Assembly: GCA_964545475.1 (NCBI GenBank)
Contig: CAZJGG010000008.1
Span: 1-64,000, forward strand
Origin: CAZJGG01 sp964545475
GTDB taxonomy: Bacteria > Bacillota > Clostridia > Lachnospirales > JAISER01
DNA length: 64,000 nucleotides
Direction: 5' to 3'
Part shown: positions 8,546 to 17,193 of the stretch, in pieces
Numbering within the stretch: position 1 is the first letter of the stretch
Layout: each line of letters opens with the position of its first letter
Notes under the pieces: generated by a model
What the model was told of the DNA's origin: nothing
Databases searched by the model: none
What the model saw: the letters and a program-made list of their open reading frames with translations, nothing else
Translations under genes and position numbers: made by a program

Positions 8546-9295
8546 ATGAAAAAAAGGTTACACACAATTATGTTTTTTTGTATTTCTGTGATTATTGTAT
8601 TTGTTTCATATATATACGGAAAAAGTAATCTTTTTAATAAAGTTATAGCTAGCCAACTGGAATTTGATGAATCTTGTCCGCAATTAGTTGCTGTTTGTGA
8701 GAAAGAAGATACATATTTATATGGCGTTGGATATGAAAAAGTTATTCTAAAACATAAAGGCATAACTCAAGAGTTTAATTGGAATTATTTACAAATAAGG
8801 TTTGACTTACCTAAAATGAAAGTTTTTGATTTTGATTCAGACGGCAAAGAAGAGATAGCGATAAGTATTAACACCCGTGCAGGAGTAGGTACAACTGTGT
8901 ATGAGCTTCATATTCTAGAGATTGAGGAAAACGGATTTATGGACCAGAAATTTATGTTAGACGGTAGAAGCTATGATATATCTACGCTTGGAATTAATTA
9001 TGAATTTAACAAGGAAAATGATGAAATGTTTTTAAATATTTATAATGAAGAGAGGACAATTCATTCTCAAAATGTAACAAAATATAATTTAAATGAAGAC
9101 AATTTAAGATTATGTTATGGGGATTATGTTATATTTAATCCTTTAGAATGCGGCGATATAGAAATGTATGTATTAATAGATGTGAGAAACGATGAAGTAG
9201 GACGCATATGTTATTTTTACAATTTTAAGGCATTATTAAGTTATAATAAAGACGGTGGGTTTTCATTTAAAGTGAATGATATGACAGAGGGATAA
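8546..9295 (+). CDS. Membrane-anchored or secreted protein with FG-GAP/VCBS-like segment, function unknown
   Basis: The 249-residue product starts with a short basic stretch and a hydrophobic segment (about residues 5-25) that should act as a signal peptide or membrane anchor. A VFDFDSDGKEEIAIS segment near residue 92 resembles the D-x-D-x-D-G-x-x-E-I calcium-binding loop of FG-GAP/VCBS repeats. No catalytic motif is recognised. AGGAGGG at 8532-8538 supports the ATG. It is the intact member of a tandem pair with the pseudogene just upstream; the two share DTYLYG, YELHILEI, KDGGFSFKV and other blocks across their length. A terminator follows at once, so it is probably transcribed alone from its own promoter. 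Confidence 0.72.
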   Translation: MKKRLHTIMFFCISVIIVFVSYIYGKSNLFNKVIASQLEFDESCPQLVAVCEKEDTYLYGVGYEKVILKHKGITQEFNWNYLQIRFDLPKMKVFDFDSDGKEEIAISINTRAGVGTTVYELHILEIEENGFMDQKFMLDGRSYDISTLGINYEFNKENDEMFLNIYNEERTIHSQNVTKYNLNEDNLRLCYGDYVIFNPLECGDIEMYVLIDVRNDEVGRICYFYNFKALLSYNKDGGFSFKVNDMTEG

Positions 9296-9301
9296 ACACA
9301 C

Positions 9302-9334
9302 AGAAAAAGGAACAGGTGAGATGTTCCTTTTTCT
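9302..9334. terminator. Bidirectional terminator between convergent genes
   Basis: AGAAAAAGGAACA (9302-9314) pairs perfectly with TGTTCCTTTTTCT (9322-9334), seven-base loop. The arms supply a T run on either strand. It separates the 8546 gene (+) from the dehydratase gene ending at 9352 (-). Confidence 0.85.
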
Positions 9335-9351
9335 ATGTTTGCAAAAAGCTT

Positions 9352-10803
9352 TTATTGCGTAACCTTAGCAATATCTTTAGCAAACTGTTTTTTTTCATCA
9401 AGGTTGGACTGTCTTGCAATCATAATTCTTTGGGCCTGAGGAGAACCAGCTCCGTGCATTGATTCCGTTTTGTAGCCGACAGCCGCTGTGCCTAAAGTTA
9501 AGTTTTCAATAAGCCTTAAAATTCTCATTCTTTGCCCTGCGGATACTCCGTTTGCGCCTTTTAAGTATTTTTCAAGATAATGGGCGATTTCTTCGTTTTT
9601 AAAGTCTTTTTCAGAAGGTGCAGTTACGAAGAGCCCACCGGCAATGTCTTCCGCAAGACGGGCGATTTCGTAAGGGTAGCGGGTTACGTTTTGTTTGCAG
9701 ACGTTAGCCAAAAGCAAATCGATTATGTAATTGCCGGAAGCGGTTTTAGAGCCTTGGCAAGAACAGCCTATGCCGCAAGCGTATAAAGTTTCATTAAGGT
9801 GTGTCATTTCAATAATTTTATCTTTAACGTGGCTTGCCTTTGAAACTCCGCTGTAATCAGCCGCAACAGCTGTTGCGCCGATTAATACATCACCAACGCC
9901 CACTTTACAACCACCGTAGCTCTGTCTGTGGTAGCCGGCGAATCTTTCAACCATCATTCCGGCAAATTCAGTTTCGCCGTTTAAGAAAATTCTTTCGTTG
10001 GGAACAAAAACATTGTCGAAAATAACAACTGCTTCCATGCCGCCGAACTCGCTGTTGCCAACGTCAATTTCAGAACATTCAAGTTTTCTTGTGTCGCAGG
10101 ATTGTCTTCCTACTATTATAATAATACCTTTTGTATCTACAGGAACTGCAAAAGATACGGCGTAGTCTTTATCTTCCGGTGTAAGAGAAATTGTAGGCAT
10201 AACTAAAACTTCATGAGAGTTGCAAATGCCTGTTTGGTGAACTTTTGCGCCGTTAACTACGATACCATCTTCACGTCTTTCAACGATTCTTAAAAACAAA
10301 TCCGGGTCAGCCTGTTTGTGAGGAGGAAGCCCTCTGTCGCCTTTAGGGTCTGTCATTGCGCCGTCTACTGTTAAGTCGTTTTTCTGAACGTTCTTCATAA
10401 ATTCATTAAATCTTTCGTGATACTTTGTGCCTTTAGCCTGGTCAACCTCATAAGTAGTGCTGAAAACGGAGTTAAAAGCATCAAGACCTACACATCTTTG
10501 AAAGCAAGAACCAGTTTTTTGCCCAAGCATACGTTGCATTTTAACTTTGTTAACTAAATCTTCAGTGCTGTGGTGAATATGGGTAAAGCGGTTAATTTTT
10601 TCCCCTGTGTAATGGGAACTAACAACCATTAAATCCTGATATTCCGGGTTGTGTGCAAGGCAGTAAGTGAGCCTAACGGAATTTAAAGATGGCATAAGTA
10701 TTGGGCTTTCCGTTGGGTTGCTAATTTTTTCCCCCATTAAGTACATATTAAAATTTATCTTTTTAATACTTTCAATATATTGCTCGCCTGTCATTAAAGG
10801 CAT
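9352..10803 (-). CDS. 4-hydroxybutyryl-CoA dehydratase / vinylacetyl-CoA isomerase family protein
   Basis: Family members dehydrate 4-hydroxybutyryl-CoA to crotonyl-CoA by a ketyl-radical mechanism using FAD and a [4Fe-4S] cluster. The 483-residue sequence keeps the cluster ligand pattern: C100 and C104 in SCFQRC, H292 and C299 in HRQSYGGC, which correspond to C99, C103, H292 and C299 of the Clostridium aminobutyricum enzyme. This argues against the related flavin monooxygenases (4-hydroxyphenylacetate 3-hydroxylase), which lack these ligands. An in-frame ATG at 10824 exists, but AAAGGAGA lies inside that extension and is spaced for the ATG at 10803. It is last in an operon with acyl-CoA dehydrogenase and EtfBA, which would reduce its crotonyl-CoA product. 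The exact acyl substrate is not proven. Confidence 0.85.
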   Translation of the reverse strand: MPLMTGEQYIESIKKINFNMYLMGEKISNPTESPILMPSLNSVRLTYCLAHNPEYQDLMVVSSHYTGEKINRFTHIHHSTEDLVNKVKMQRMLGQKTGSCFQRCVGLDAFNSVFSTTYEVDQAKGTKYHERFNEFMKNVQKNDLTVDGAMTDPKGDRGLPPHKQADPDLFLRIVERREDGIVVNGAKVHQTGICNSHEVLVMPTISLTPEDKDYAVSFAVPVDTKGIIIIVGRQSCDTRKLECSEIDVGNSEFGGMEAVVIFDNVFVPNERIFLNGETEFAGMMVERFAGYHRQSYGGCKVGVGDVLIGATAVAADYSGVSKASHVKDKIIEMTHLNETLYACGIGCSCQGSKTASGNYIIDLLLANVCKQNVTRYPYEIARLAEDIAGGLFVTAPSEKDFKNEEIAHYLEKYLKGANGVSAGQRMRILRLIENLTLGTAAVGYKTESMHGAGSPQAQRIMIARQSNLDEKKQFAKDIAKVTQ

Positions 10804-10824
10804 AAAAACATCTCCTTTAGGCAT

Positions 10825-12081
10825 TTACGCCATTTTTCCCCAGTTTTCAATAATTTCCGGGATAACTTTATAAAGGTCTTCAACGATTCCATAGTCTGCA
10901 ATTTCAAATATCGGTGCGCCGGAATCTTTGTTTATTGCTATAATTATGTCCGAATTTTGCATTCCGGCCATATGCTGGATTGCGCCGGATATACCGCAGG
11001 CAAAATAAATTTTAGGTTTAACAGTTGTGCCTGTTTGGCCAACTTGGTGGGTATGGTCTATCCAGCCGGCATCAACAGCCGCCCTTGATGATCCTACAAC
11101 GCCGCCGACTTTTTCTGCAAGCTTTTTAATAAGCTCAAAACCGTCAGCGTTTCCAAGCCCACGTCCGCCGGAGCATATAATTTCAGCATCGCAAAGAGAA
11201 ACAATCTCTTTAGCCGCTTTAACAATTTCAAGAACTTGGGTTCTTAAAGCAGACTCTTCTATCTCAACGCTAAAGTCAACAACTTTGCCTTTGCGGCTTT
11301 CGTCTTTAACAAGCTTATCCATAACCCCCGGGCGAACCGTAGCCATTTGAGGGCGTCTTTTCGGGCAGATGATTGTCGCCATTATGTTGCCGCCAAAAGC
11401 AGGGCGAGTTTGCTTTAAGTTAACGTCTTTGCTTGATACGTCTATGCTTGATGTATCAAGAGTTGTATTTTTATTTAAGTATTCTACATAATTTTTAGTG
11501 TTAACATCAAGCCTTGTGCAGTCCGCAGTAAGACCAGTGTCTAACCTTGCGGCAACTCTTGGAGCTAAATCTCTGCCAATATGAGTTGCGCCGAAAAGCA
11601 CGATTTCCGGCTTAAACTCTTTAATTGCACCGGTTAATGCTATTGTATAACCGTCTGTAGTATAGTTTTCAAGAAGCGGATTTTCAATTTTGTAAACTAC
11701 ATCTGCTCCGTAAGCATAAAGTTCATCAACTAAATGCCCTATGTTATTTCCGATTAACACAGCGCAAACGTTTCTTTCACCGATTTCTTTAGCAAGCTTA
11801 GAGCCTTCGCCTAAAAGCTCAATGGAAACGTTCATAAGCTTTCCGGCTCTTTGCTCTGCAAATATCCAAACGTCTTTGTATTCGGATAAATCTGCAGCAC
11901 CCTCGCTGGATTCGGTTTTTTCAATAGCATTAAACGGACAAGCCGGAATACATTGGGAGCAAGCTGTGCATTTTTCATTAATAACCGCAAGCTTATTAAC
12001 CATATCAATTGCTTCAAACGGGCAGGCTTTAACACAAAGCCCGCAACCTTTACATTTATCGTTTATTATATTTATCGCCAC
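10825..12081 (-). CDS. etfA: Electron transfer flavoprotein alpha subunit with N-terminal two-cluster ferredoxin domain
   Basis: Carries electrons between ferredoxin/NADH and the acyl-CoA dehydrogenase of this operon. Residues 1-60 hold two [4Fe-4S] motifs, C10-C13-C16-C20 and C38-C41-C44-C48, each followed by Pro as in clostridial ferredoxins. Residues from about 75 to 418 are a normal EtfA: N-terminal ETF domain, then a C-terminal FAD domain with GGRGLGNADGF, SRAAVDAGW and GQTGTTVKP. Such ferredoxin-EtfA fusions are known from caffeyl-CoA reductase (CarE) and several bifurcating Etf systems. GTG start at 12081 with GGGGGG seven bases upstream. It lies 11 bases downstream of etfB and 21 upstream of the dehydratase start. 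Confidence 0.93.
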   Translation of the reverse strand: MAINIINDKCKGCGLCVKACPFEAIDMVNKLAVINEKCTACSQCIPACPFNAIEKTESSEGAADLSEYKDVWIFAEQRAGKLMNVSIELLGEGSKLAKEIGERNVCAVLIGNNIGHLVDELYAYGADVVYKIENPLLENYTTDGYTIALTGAIKEFKPEIVLFGATHIGRDLAPRVAARLDTGLTADCTRLDVNTKNYVEYLNKNTTLDTSSIDVSSKDVNLKQTRPAFGGNIMATIICPKRRPQMATVRPGVMDKLVKDESRKGKVVDFSVEIEESALRTQVLEIVKAAKEIVSLCDAEIICSGGRGLGNADGFELIKKLAEKVGGVVGSSRAAVDAGWIDHTHQVGQTGTTVKPKIYFACGISGAIQHMAGMQNSDIIIAINKDSGAPIFEIADYGIVEDLYKVIPEIIENWGKMA

Positions 12082-12092
12082 GTCTGTCCCCC

Positions 12093-12884
12093 CTATTCAA
12101 TAATGTGCTTTTCGTGAAGTTTTGCTAAAAGCGTTTTTGCGGCTTCCTCAGGCGTGTCGCATTCAAGCATAATGCCTTTGCCTTTCGGCTGAGGCGTAAA
12201 AGAACGGAAAACATTTGTTGGCGAGGCTTCAAGACCAACAGTTGATAAATCAATTTTAAGCTCTTTTGCCCCCCAAATAGGAATGTTTGCGCTTACTGCG
12301 GAATAAATGCCGCTTATGTTCATATATCTTGGGGTGTTAAGCTCTTTTATAGCTGTTAAAAGGCATGGGGTTTGAAGTTTAATAACCTCATAACCATCTT
12401 CTAAAGCCCGTTTAACAGTTATTTCTTTACCATTAATTTCAAATTCTTTAACATATGTAACCTGTGGAATATCAAGTTTTTCCGCAAGCTGTGGCCCTAC
12501 TTGTGCTGTATCACCGTCAATGGCTTGACGTCCTGCAAAAATTATGTCGTAATCGCCGATTTTTTTAACAGCCGCTGCTAAAGCGTTGGAAGTCGCCCAT
12601 GTGTCTGAACCACCAAGGGCTCTGTCAGAAACTAAAACACCTTCGTCTGCGCCCATTGCAAGACATTCTATAAGTAAGTCTTTTGCTTGTGGAGGACCCA
12701 TAGTTATAACTGTTATATGGGTTTCCGGGTATTTATCTTTTATTTTTAAAGCTTCTTCCAAAGCGTTTGCATCGTCATGGTTTAAAATACTTGGAACACC
12801 TTCACGAATTAAAGTGTTTTTAACCGGGTCGATTCTAACCTCGTTTGTGTCTGGAACTTGCTTTGCGCAAATTATAATTTTCAT
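12093..12884 (-). CDS. etfB: Electron transfer flavoprotein beta subunit
   Basis: Partner of the ferredoxin-EtfA encoded next to it. The 263-residue protein starts MKIIICAKQVPDT, the usual EtfB beginning, and has the nucleotide-binding signature GRQAIDGDTAQVGPQLAE near residue 117. In butyrate-forming clostridia the Bcd-EtfAB complex couples exergonic crotonyl-CoA reduction by NADH to ferredoxin reduction; this gene order (acyl-CoA dehydrogenase, EtfB, EtfA) fits that complex, but bifurcation is inferred and not visible in the sequence. A GGAGGAAAAAC run precedes the ATG. Confidence 0.93.
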   Translation of the reverse strand: MKIIICAKQVPDTNEVRIDPVKNTLIREGVPSILNHDDANALEEALKIKDKYPETHITVITMGPPQAKDLLIECLAMGADEGVLVSDRALGGSDTWATSNALAAAVKKIGDYDIIFAGRQAIDGDTAQVGPQLAEKLDIPQVTYVKEFEINGKEITVKRALEDGYEVIKLQTPCLLTAIKELNTPRYMNISGIYSAVSANIPIWGAKELKIDLSTVGLEASPTNVFRSFTPQPKGKGIMLECDTPEEAAKTLLAKLHEKHIIE

Positions 12885-12907
12885 GTTTTTCCTCCTCCCA
12901 TATGGAA

Positions 12908-14047
12908 TTATTTGAAAACGTCGCCTGAAATAACCATTTTCATTACTTCGGAAGTACCTTCGTAAATTTCAGTTATTTTTGCATCTCGCATCATGCGCTC
13001 TACAGGGTAGTCCTTAATATAACCGTAACCGCCGTGGAATTGAACAGCTTTCGTTGTAACATGCATTGCGGTTTCGGAACAGAAAAGTTTTGCCTGTGCC
13101 GCTTCTACAGAGCTTGGAAGCCCTTTTTGCCGTCTGTCACAAGCTCTGTATAATAAAAGTTTTGCCGCATCTATTCTGTTTTTCATATCAGCCATTTCAA
13201 ATTGAAGATACTGATTTTTTGAAAGTGGTTTGCCAAATTGCTTTCTTGATTTTAAATATTCAACGGTACAGTCAAAAGCGCCTTCGGCAATGCCTAAAGC
13301 TTGCGCCGCAATGCCAAGCCTGCCTACGTCAAGGGCAGACATTGCAATTTTAAAACCTTGACCTAATTTGCCAAGCAAGTTTTCTTTAGGTACTTTTACG
13401 TTTTGAAATAAAAGTTCCGCCGCAATAGAACCGCGAATACCCATTTTGTTTTCTTTTTTAGGGAAAGTAAAACCTTCCATGCTTTTTTCAACTATAAATG
13501 CGCTTACGCCTTTAATTCCCTTTGATTTATCTGTCATAGCAAGGATTACGTAAGTTTCCGCTATGCCGCCGCCGGAAATAAATATTTTAGAGCCGTTTAA
13601 AAGGTAATGGTCGCCCATGTCTACCGCTCTTGTTTGAATGCCTGCCGCATCGCTTCCTGCGTTAGGCTCTGTTAGCCCAAAAGCACCAAGCTTTTTGCCT
13701 GTTAATAAATCCGGTAAATACTTTTTACGCTGTTCTTCCGTTCCGAAAGTATAAATCGGCCATGAGCAAAGAGCTACGTGGGTTTGCAAAATAACACCTG
13801 TTGCTCCGCAAACTTTTGAAATTTCCTCAATCGCCATAATATAGGCTATGTAATCTGCTCCGGCTCCGCCGTATTCTTTTGGAAGCGGCATACCCATAAT
13901 TCCAAGCTTGCCGCATTGTTCTATAGTTTCCTTAGGAAATCTTGCCTGTTCGTCTATTTCAGCCGCAATGGGCGCAATTTGTTCCGCCGCAAATTTCCGT
14001 ACCATTTTTTGTACAAATTCTTGCTCTTTTGTTATACTAAAATCCAT
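12908..14047 (-). CDS. Short-chain acyl-CoA dehydrogenase (butyryl-CoA dehydrogenase-like)
   Basis: Reduces an enoyl-CoA to the saturated acyl-CoA (or the reverse) with FAD, taking electrons from EtfAB. The 379 residues match the family length. Visible signatures are FGLTEPNAGSDA near residue 133, the QFGKPLSKNQ segment and RMMRDAKITEIYEGTSE near the end; E363 in YEGTSE is the expected catalytic base. Encoded between an SDR gene and etfBA, so crotonyl-CoA or a homologue is the likely substrate. AGGGAGG precedes the ATG. Confidence 0.9.
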   Translation of the reverse strand: MDFSITKEQEFVQKMVRKFAAEQIAPIAAEIDEQARFPKETIEQCGKLGIMGMPLPKEYGGAGADYIAYIMAIEEISKVCGATGVILQTHVALCSWPIYTFGTEEQRKKYLPDLLTGKKLGAFGLTEPNAGSDAAGIQTRAVDMGDHYLLNGSKIFISGGGIAETYVILAMTDKSKGIKGVSAFIVEKSMEGFTFPKKENKMGIRGSIAAELLFQNVKVPKENLLGKLGQGFKIAMSALDVGRLGIAAQALGIAEGAFDCTVEYLKSRKQFGKPLSKNQYLQFEMADMKNRIDAAKLLLYRACDRRQKGLPSSVEAAQAKLFCSETAMHVTTKAVQFHGGYGYIKDYPVERMMRDAKITEIYEGTSEVMKMVISGDVFK

Positions 14048-14074
14048 TTAAAAACCTCCCTTGCTTATTTAATT

Positions 14075-14800
14075 TTACAGCCTTGTGCCGCCTGCAACGG
14101 AAAGCACATGACCGTTAACATAGCTTGAATCGTCGCTTGCAAGGAACAATACGCATTTTGCCACTTCCTCGGGTTTGCCAAGCCTGCCTAAAGGACATTT
14201 CTTACGAAGTGTATCAAGTATTTTTTCAGGAACTGAAAGAACCATTTCCGTTTCAATATAACCCGGAGCAACTGCGTTTGTTCTGATGTTTGCGCCTTTT
14301 CTTGTAAATTCTTTAGCCCATGTATATGTCATGCCGATAAGCCCTGCTTTAGTTGCGGCATAATTAGTTTGCCCAATGTTTCCGTATTCACCAATAAGAG
14401 AAGAAACGTTAACAATGTTGCCTTCGCCTTGTTCAAGCATAATAGGGGAGACAGCTTTTGTCATAAAGAAAACGCCTTTTAAATTTATATTAAGAACATA
14501 ATCCCAGTCTTCTTCGCTCATTTTGCCTAAAATTGCATCTTTTATAACGCCGGCATTGTTAACTAAAACGTCGATTCTGCCGCTTTCTGCCTTAACTTGT
14601 TCAACAAAAGCGTTAACATTCTCGCCTTTTGTAACATCAGTTTTAATGTGTTTGTAATTGGGGTGTTCAAAAGTAGCTTCGCTTCTTGCGCAGGAATATA
14701 CCATCTTTGCGCCTTCATTTAAAAACAATTCTGCAATAGCTTTTCCGATGCCTTTGTTGCCTCCGGTTACTATACAAACTTTTCCTTTTAACCTTTCCAT
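14075..14800 (-). CDS. SDR-family oxidoreductase (FabG/PhaB-like), first gene of the dehydratase-Etf operon
   Basis: A 241-residue classical short-chain dehydrogenase: TGGNKGIGK cofactor loop from about residue 12, NNAG near 86, catalytic Ser in NVSSLIGEY and Tyr/Lys in NYAATKAG. Similar proteins reduce 3-oxoacyl-ACP or acetoacetyl-CoA with NAD(P)H. Here it leads an operon whose last enzyme dehydrates a 4-hydroxyacyl-CoA, so a hydroxyacid or hydroxyacyl-CoA dehydrogenase role is equally possible. AGGAGG lies just upstream of the ATG. It is transcribed divergently from the LacI regulator at 14966, with a candidate operator between them. Confidence 0.82.
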   Translation of the reverse strand: MERLKGKVCIVTGGNKGIGKAIAELFLNEGAKMVYSCARSEATFEHPNYKHIKTDVTKGENVNAFVEQVKAESGRIDVLVNNAGVIKDAILGKMSEEDWDYVLNINLKGVFFMTKAVSPIMLEQGEGNIVNVSSLIGEYGNIGQTNYAATKAGLIGMTYTWAKEFTRKGANIRTNAVAPGYIETEMVLSVPEKILDTLRKKCPLGRLGKPEEVAKCVLFLASDDSSYVNGHVLSVAGGTRL

Positions 14801-14851
14801 GATAAAACCTCCTATATTTAATGGTATTTTAAATTTAATAATAATAATGTA

Positions 14852-14865
14852 TTACATACGTATTC
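14852..14865. promoter_or_regulatory. Candidate LacI-type operator between SDR operon and lacI-like gene
   Basis: TTACATACGTATTC contains the palindromic core ATACGTAT and the half site TACGTATTC, which is identical to the right half of the more symmetric site at 21666-21679 before the aldolase operon. The left half is degenerate. A second small palindrome, ATGTATTACAT (14848-14858), overlaps. It lies 51 bases before the SDR start, in the only intergenic space shared with the regulator. Regulator-site pairing is inferred. Confidence 0.45.
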
Positions 14866-14965
14866 GATTTAATAAAAAGCCCAAATATCAGCATTTTGCA
14901 AAAATAAGGTGTTGTATTTTTTGTCCTATTTTGATACAATGATAAAAAACTTAGCGAGGTTCTTT

Positions 14966-16012
14966 ATGAGTGACAAAAAGTATGATAAGTCATTGTTAAC
15001 CGGCAAAAAAAACGTTACGTCAAGAGATGTTGCAAAAGTTGCCGGTGTATCCCAGTCTACAGTTTCAAGAGCTCTTAACCCTAACAGCATTTTGTCGGAC
15101 AAAACAAGGGAGAACGTTTTAAGCGTTATGAAAGAGCTTAATTATAAACCAAATGCCATTGCCAGAAGCCTAACAGCCCAAAAAACTAATATAATAGGCA
15201 TTGTTATGGTACGGTCTGTACCTTTTTATAATGATGTTTTGAGCGAATTTACAAGAAGGCTGCAAAACATGAACAAGCAAATTCTTTTATTTAGCTGCGA
15301 GGAAGACCAGGACATAGACGATATTTTGTCTAATGTATTGCAGTACCGTGTAGACGGGCTGATTATTGCCTCAGCAAGCCTTTCTTCCAAAATGGCAGAC
15401 GAATGCGAGCAAAGCGGCACACCTGTAATCCTTTTTAACCGTTATGTTCCCAATTCCTGCGCAAGCGCTGTTTGTTGCGATAACGTAGAGGGCGGGAGAA
15501 TCGCCGCAAATTTTTTACTTGACGGCGGTCATAAGCGTTTAGCTTATATCTCCGGCACTGAAAACGCTTCCACAAATAAAGACCGCAAAAAAGGATTTAT
15601 TGACAGATTGTCTGAACGAGGCATAAACCATGTTATTGTGGAGCGTGGTACATTTACATACGACAGCGGCGCAGAAGCAACAAGACGGTTACTAAAAAGT
15701 GCTGATAGACCTGATGCAATTTTTTGCGCCGACGACACAATGGCTCTTGGCGCAATGGACGTTGCAAGGCACGAATTTGGGCTTAAAATCCCTGAGGATT
15801 TGTCAATTATAGGCTTTGACGATATACAAATGGCTTCATGGCAATCCTATAATTTAACAACAGTACGCCAACCTATGGCACGTATGTGCAATACAACTAT
15901 TGAACTTTTACTTGCCCATATGAACAATGAATATCAGCAGTCAATATTACGTCTTCTTGATGTTAACCTTATCCAAAGAGGGTCTGCCCGTTTGCCGGAA
16001 AATAAATATTAA
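14966..16012 (+). CDS. LacI-family transcriptional regulator
   Basis: Probable local repressor of the flanking catabolic operons. The 348-residue protein has the LacI helix-turn-helix at residues 18-37 (TSRDVAKVAGVSQSTVSRAL), the hinge-region NYKPNAIARSL, and a periplasmic-binding-protein-like effector domain ending in PDAIFCADDTMALGA and IIGFDDIQMASW. An in-frame start at 14909 would add 19 residues, but AGCGAGG at 14952-14958 is spaced for ATG 14966. It is divergent from the SDR-Etf-dehydratase operon and convergent with the aldolase operon, both of which have TACGTA-centred candidate operators upstream. Effector unknown. Confidence 0.92.
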   Translation: MSDKKYDKSLLTGKKNVTSRDVAKVAGVSQSTVSRALNPNSILSDKTRENVLSVMKELNYKPNAIARSLTAQKTNIIGIVMVRSVPFYNDVLSEFTRRLQNMNKQILLFSCEEDQDIDDILSNVLQYRVDGLIIASASLSSKMADECEQSGTPVILFNRYVPNSCASAVCCDNVEGGRIAANFLLDGGHKRLAYISGTENASTNKDRKKGFIDRLSERGINHVIVERGTFTYDSGAEATRRLLKSADRPDAIFCADDTMALGAMDVARHEFGLKIPEDLSIIGFDDIQMASWQSYNLTTVRQPMARMCNTTIELLLAHMNNEYQQSILRLLDVNLIQRGSARLPENKY

Positions 16013-16025
16013 TCTTTAGCTTATT

Positions 16026-16055
16026 GGCGGTGTTTGCATAAACACCGCCTTTTTT
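16026..16055. terminator. Terminator between lacI-like gene and the convergent SnoaL-like gene
   Basis: GGCGGTGTTT (16026-16035) pairs with AAACACCGCC (16040-16049), followed by TTTTTT. The T run favours the + strand gene; on the other strand the flank is less T-rich. Confidence 0.88.
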
Positions 16056-16061
16056 GCTGGA

Positions 16062-17180
16062 CTAATTTTCTGTCTCGCAGTCTTCGCATACGCTCTCATA
16101 ACATTGTTGCTGGCTGTATACTTGCACAAGCAAATCAAGGGCATCAAATGTAACCCATTCTTCTTTAATTTTATTATCTAAAACAGTAAAATGACTTATA
16201 CCTAACACATCAACCGGTTTGCCGGAGGGCTTACCAAAAAAGCCTATACCCTCATGAAGCCCTGTCAAACGCCAGCGAACTGCTACGTCGTAGCTGTTTT
16301 CCTCGCTTCTGTCGTTTATCGTAATCCGTTCGATTCTGTACGAACCGTTGGGAATTGAGGCGAAAAAGCTTATAAGCATACCTTGAATTTGGATGTGTCC
16401 ATTTAATTCTTGGTTGCAAATATAATGAACAGTTGCGTTTTCATGGTAATATTCGCAAACCATATCAAACATCTTACAGCAATAAATATTTTTAATTATT
16501 TCAACCATGCGTTCGCCGACAGAGCTGTCTTTTGCTTTGTAGGTTTCCGGGAAAAGTTGACCTTTTGTGCTTTCGCCCAAAGATTTTATACAGGATTCTG
16601 TTAAAACGGGGCGTTTAGCCGCCATTTTCATGGCAACTTCATGGGGGCAAAGCCCGAGCTGTTTAACAATCCACATATTGTCCCGAACAAGCCATTCTTC
16701 GTAAATACGGTTGTTTTTACCGGCGCAGTCTGCAAATGTACGGAATTCAACTTTTTTAAAAGTTGCATCACCGAAACTACTGTCTCCTAAATTAGTCGCC
16801 GTAGAATAAACACGGTGAGAAGAATAATAACCCTCGCCGCCGTCAGAAGACCAAATAACGTTTTGGGCTATAAGCTTTCTATCCGGAAAAGCAAACAGCG
16901 TTTGTAGAGTTCCGGCGATTACTCCTTGAATTCCGGTTGTAGTGCTGGAGGATGAATGTATTAAAATATTATTGTGATAAGTTTTATAAATTAAGCCGAT
17001 TGACCTTTCCTCCCATATTTTGTGGGTAATTTTAATAATGTAGTCCACATAATCAAGGTATTCGCTGTCAAAACCTTTAAAGTCCTGACTTCTTTCGGTA
17101 TGTTTTATATATTCGTTGTAATCGTCACCGTTTACTGGGTTTACTTCGCTGTTTGCTCCGTAAAATATAATATTTTCCAA
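16062..17180 (-). CDS. Protein with two SnoaL/NTF2-like domains, function unknown
   Basis: The 372 residues appear to be two SnoaL-like (NTF2 fold) halves: about 40-185, with IWEERSIGLIYKTYHNNILIH and GIQGVIAGTLQTLFAFPD, and about 220-355, with NIYCCKMFDMVCEYYHENATVHY and WVTFDALDLLVQV. SnoaL-fold proteins include small cyclases, isomerases, hydrolases and non-enzymatic binders, so no reaction is assigned. The C-terminus is cysteine- and glutamate-rich (CYESVCEDCETEN). It is the last gene of the six-gene aldolase operon, 13 bases after the zinc alcohol dehydrogenase. Hydratase, isomerase or lactone-handling roles would fit the neighbours but are guesses. Confidence 0.72.
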   Translation of the reverse strand: MENIIFYGANSEVNPVNGDDYNEYIKHTERSQDFKGFDSEYLDYVDYIIKITHKIWEERSIGLIYKTYHNNILIHSSSSTTTGIQGVIAGTLQTLFAFPDRKLIAQNVIWSSDGGEGYYSSHRVYSTATNLGDSSFGDATFKKVEFRTFADCAGKNNRIYEEWLVRDNMWIVKQLGLCPHEVAMKMAAKRPVLTESCIKSLGESTKGQLFPETYKAKDSSVGERMVEIIKNIYCCKMFDMVCEYYHENATVHYICNQELNGHIQIQGMLISFFASIPNGSYRIERITINDRSEENSYDVAVRWRLTGLHEGIGFFGKPSGKPVDVLGISHFTVLDNKIKEEWVTFDALDLLVQVYSQQQCYESVCEDCETEN

Positions 17181-17193
17181 AATGTGCCTCCTG

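Noticed and set aside
9352..10803. Annotation as 4-hydroxyphenylacetate 3-monooxygenase
   Set aside because: The fold is shared, but SCFQRC and HRQSYGGC give the four Fe-S ligands of the dehydratase, and the neighbours are acyl-CoA enzymes.
11741..12103. 120-residue + strand reading frame opposite etfA
   Set aside because: Antisense shadow of the ferredoxin/EtfA gene; no ribosome binding site and low-complexity translation.
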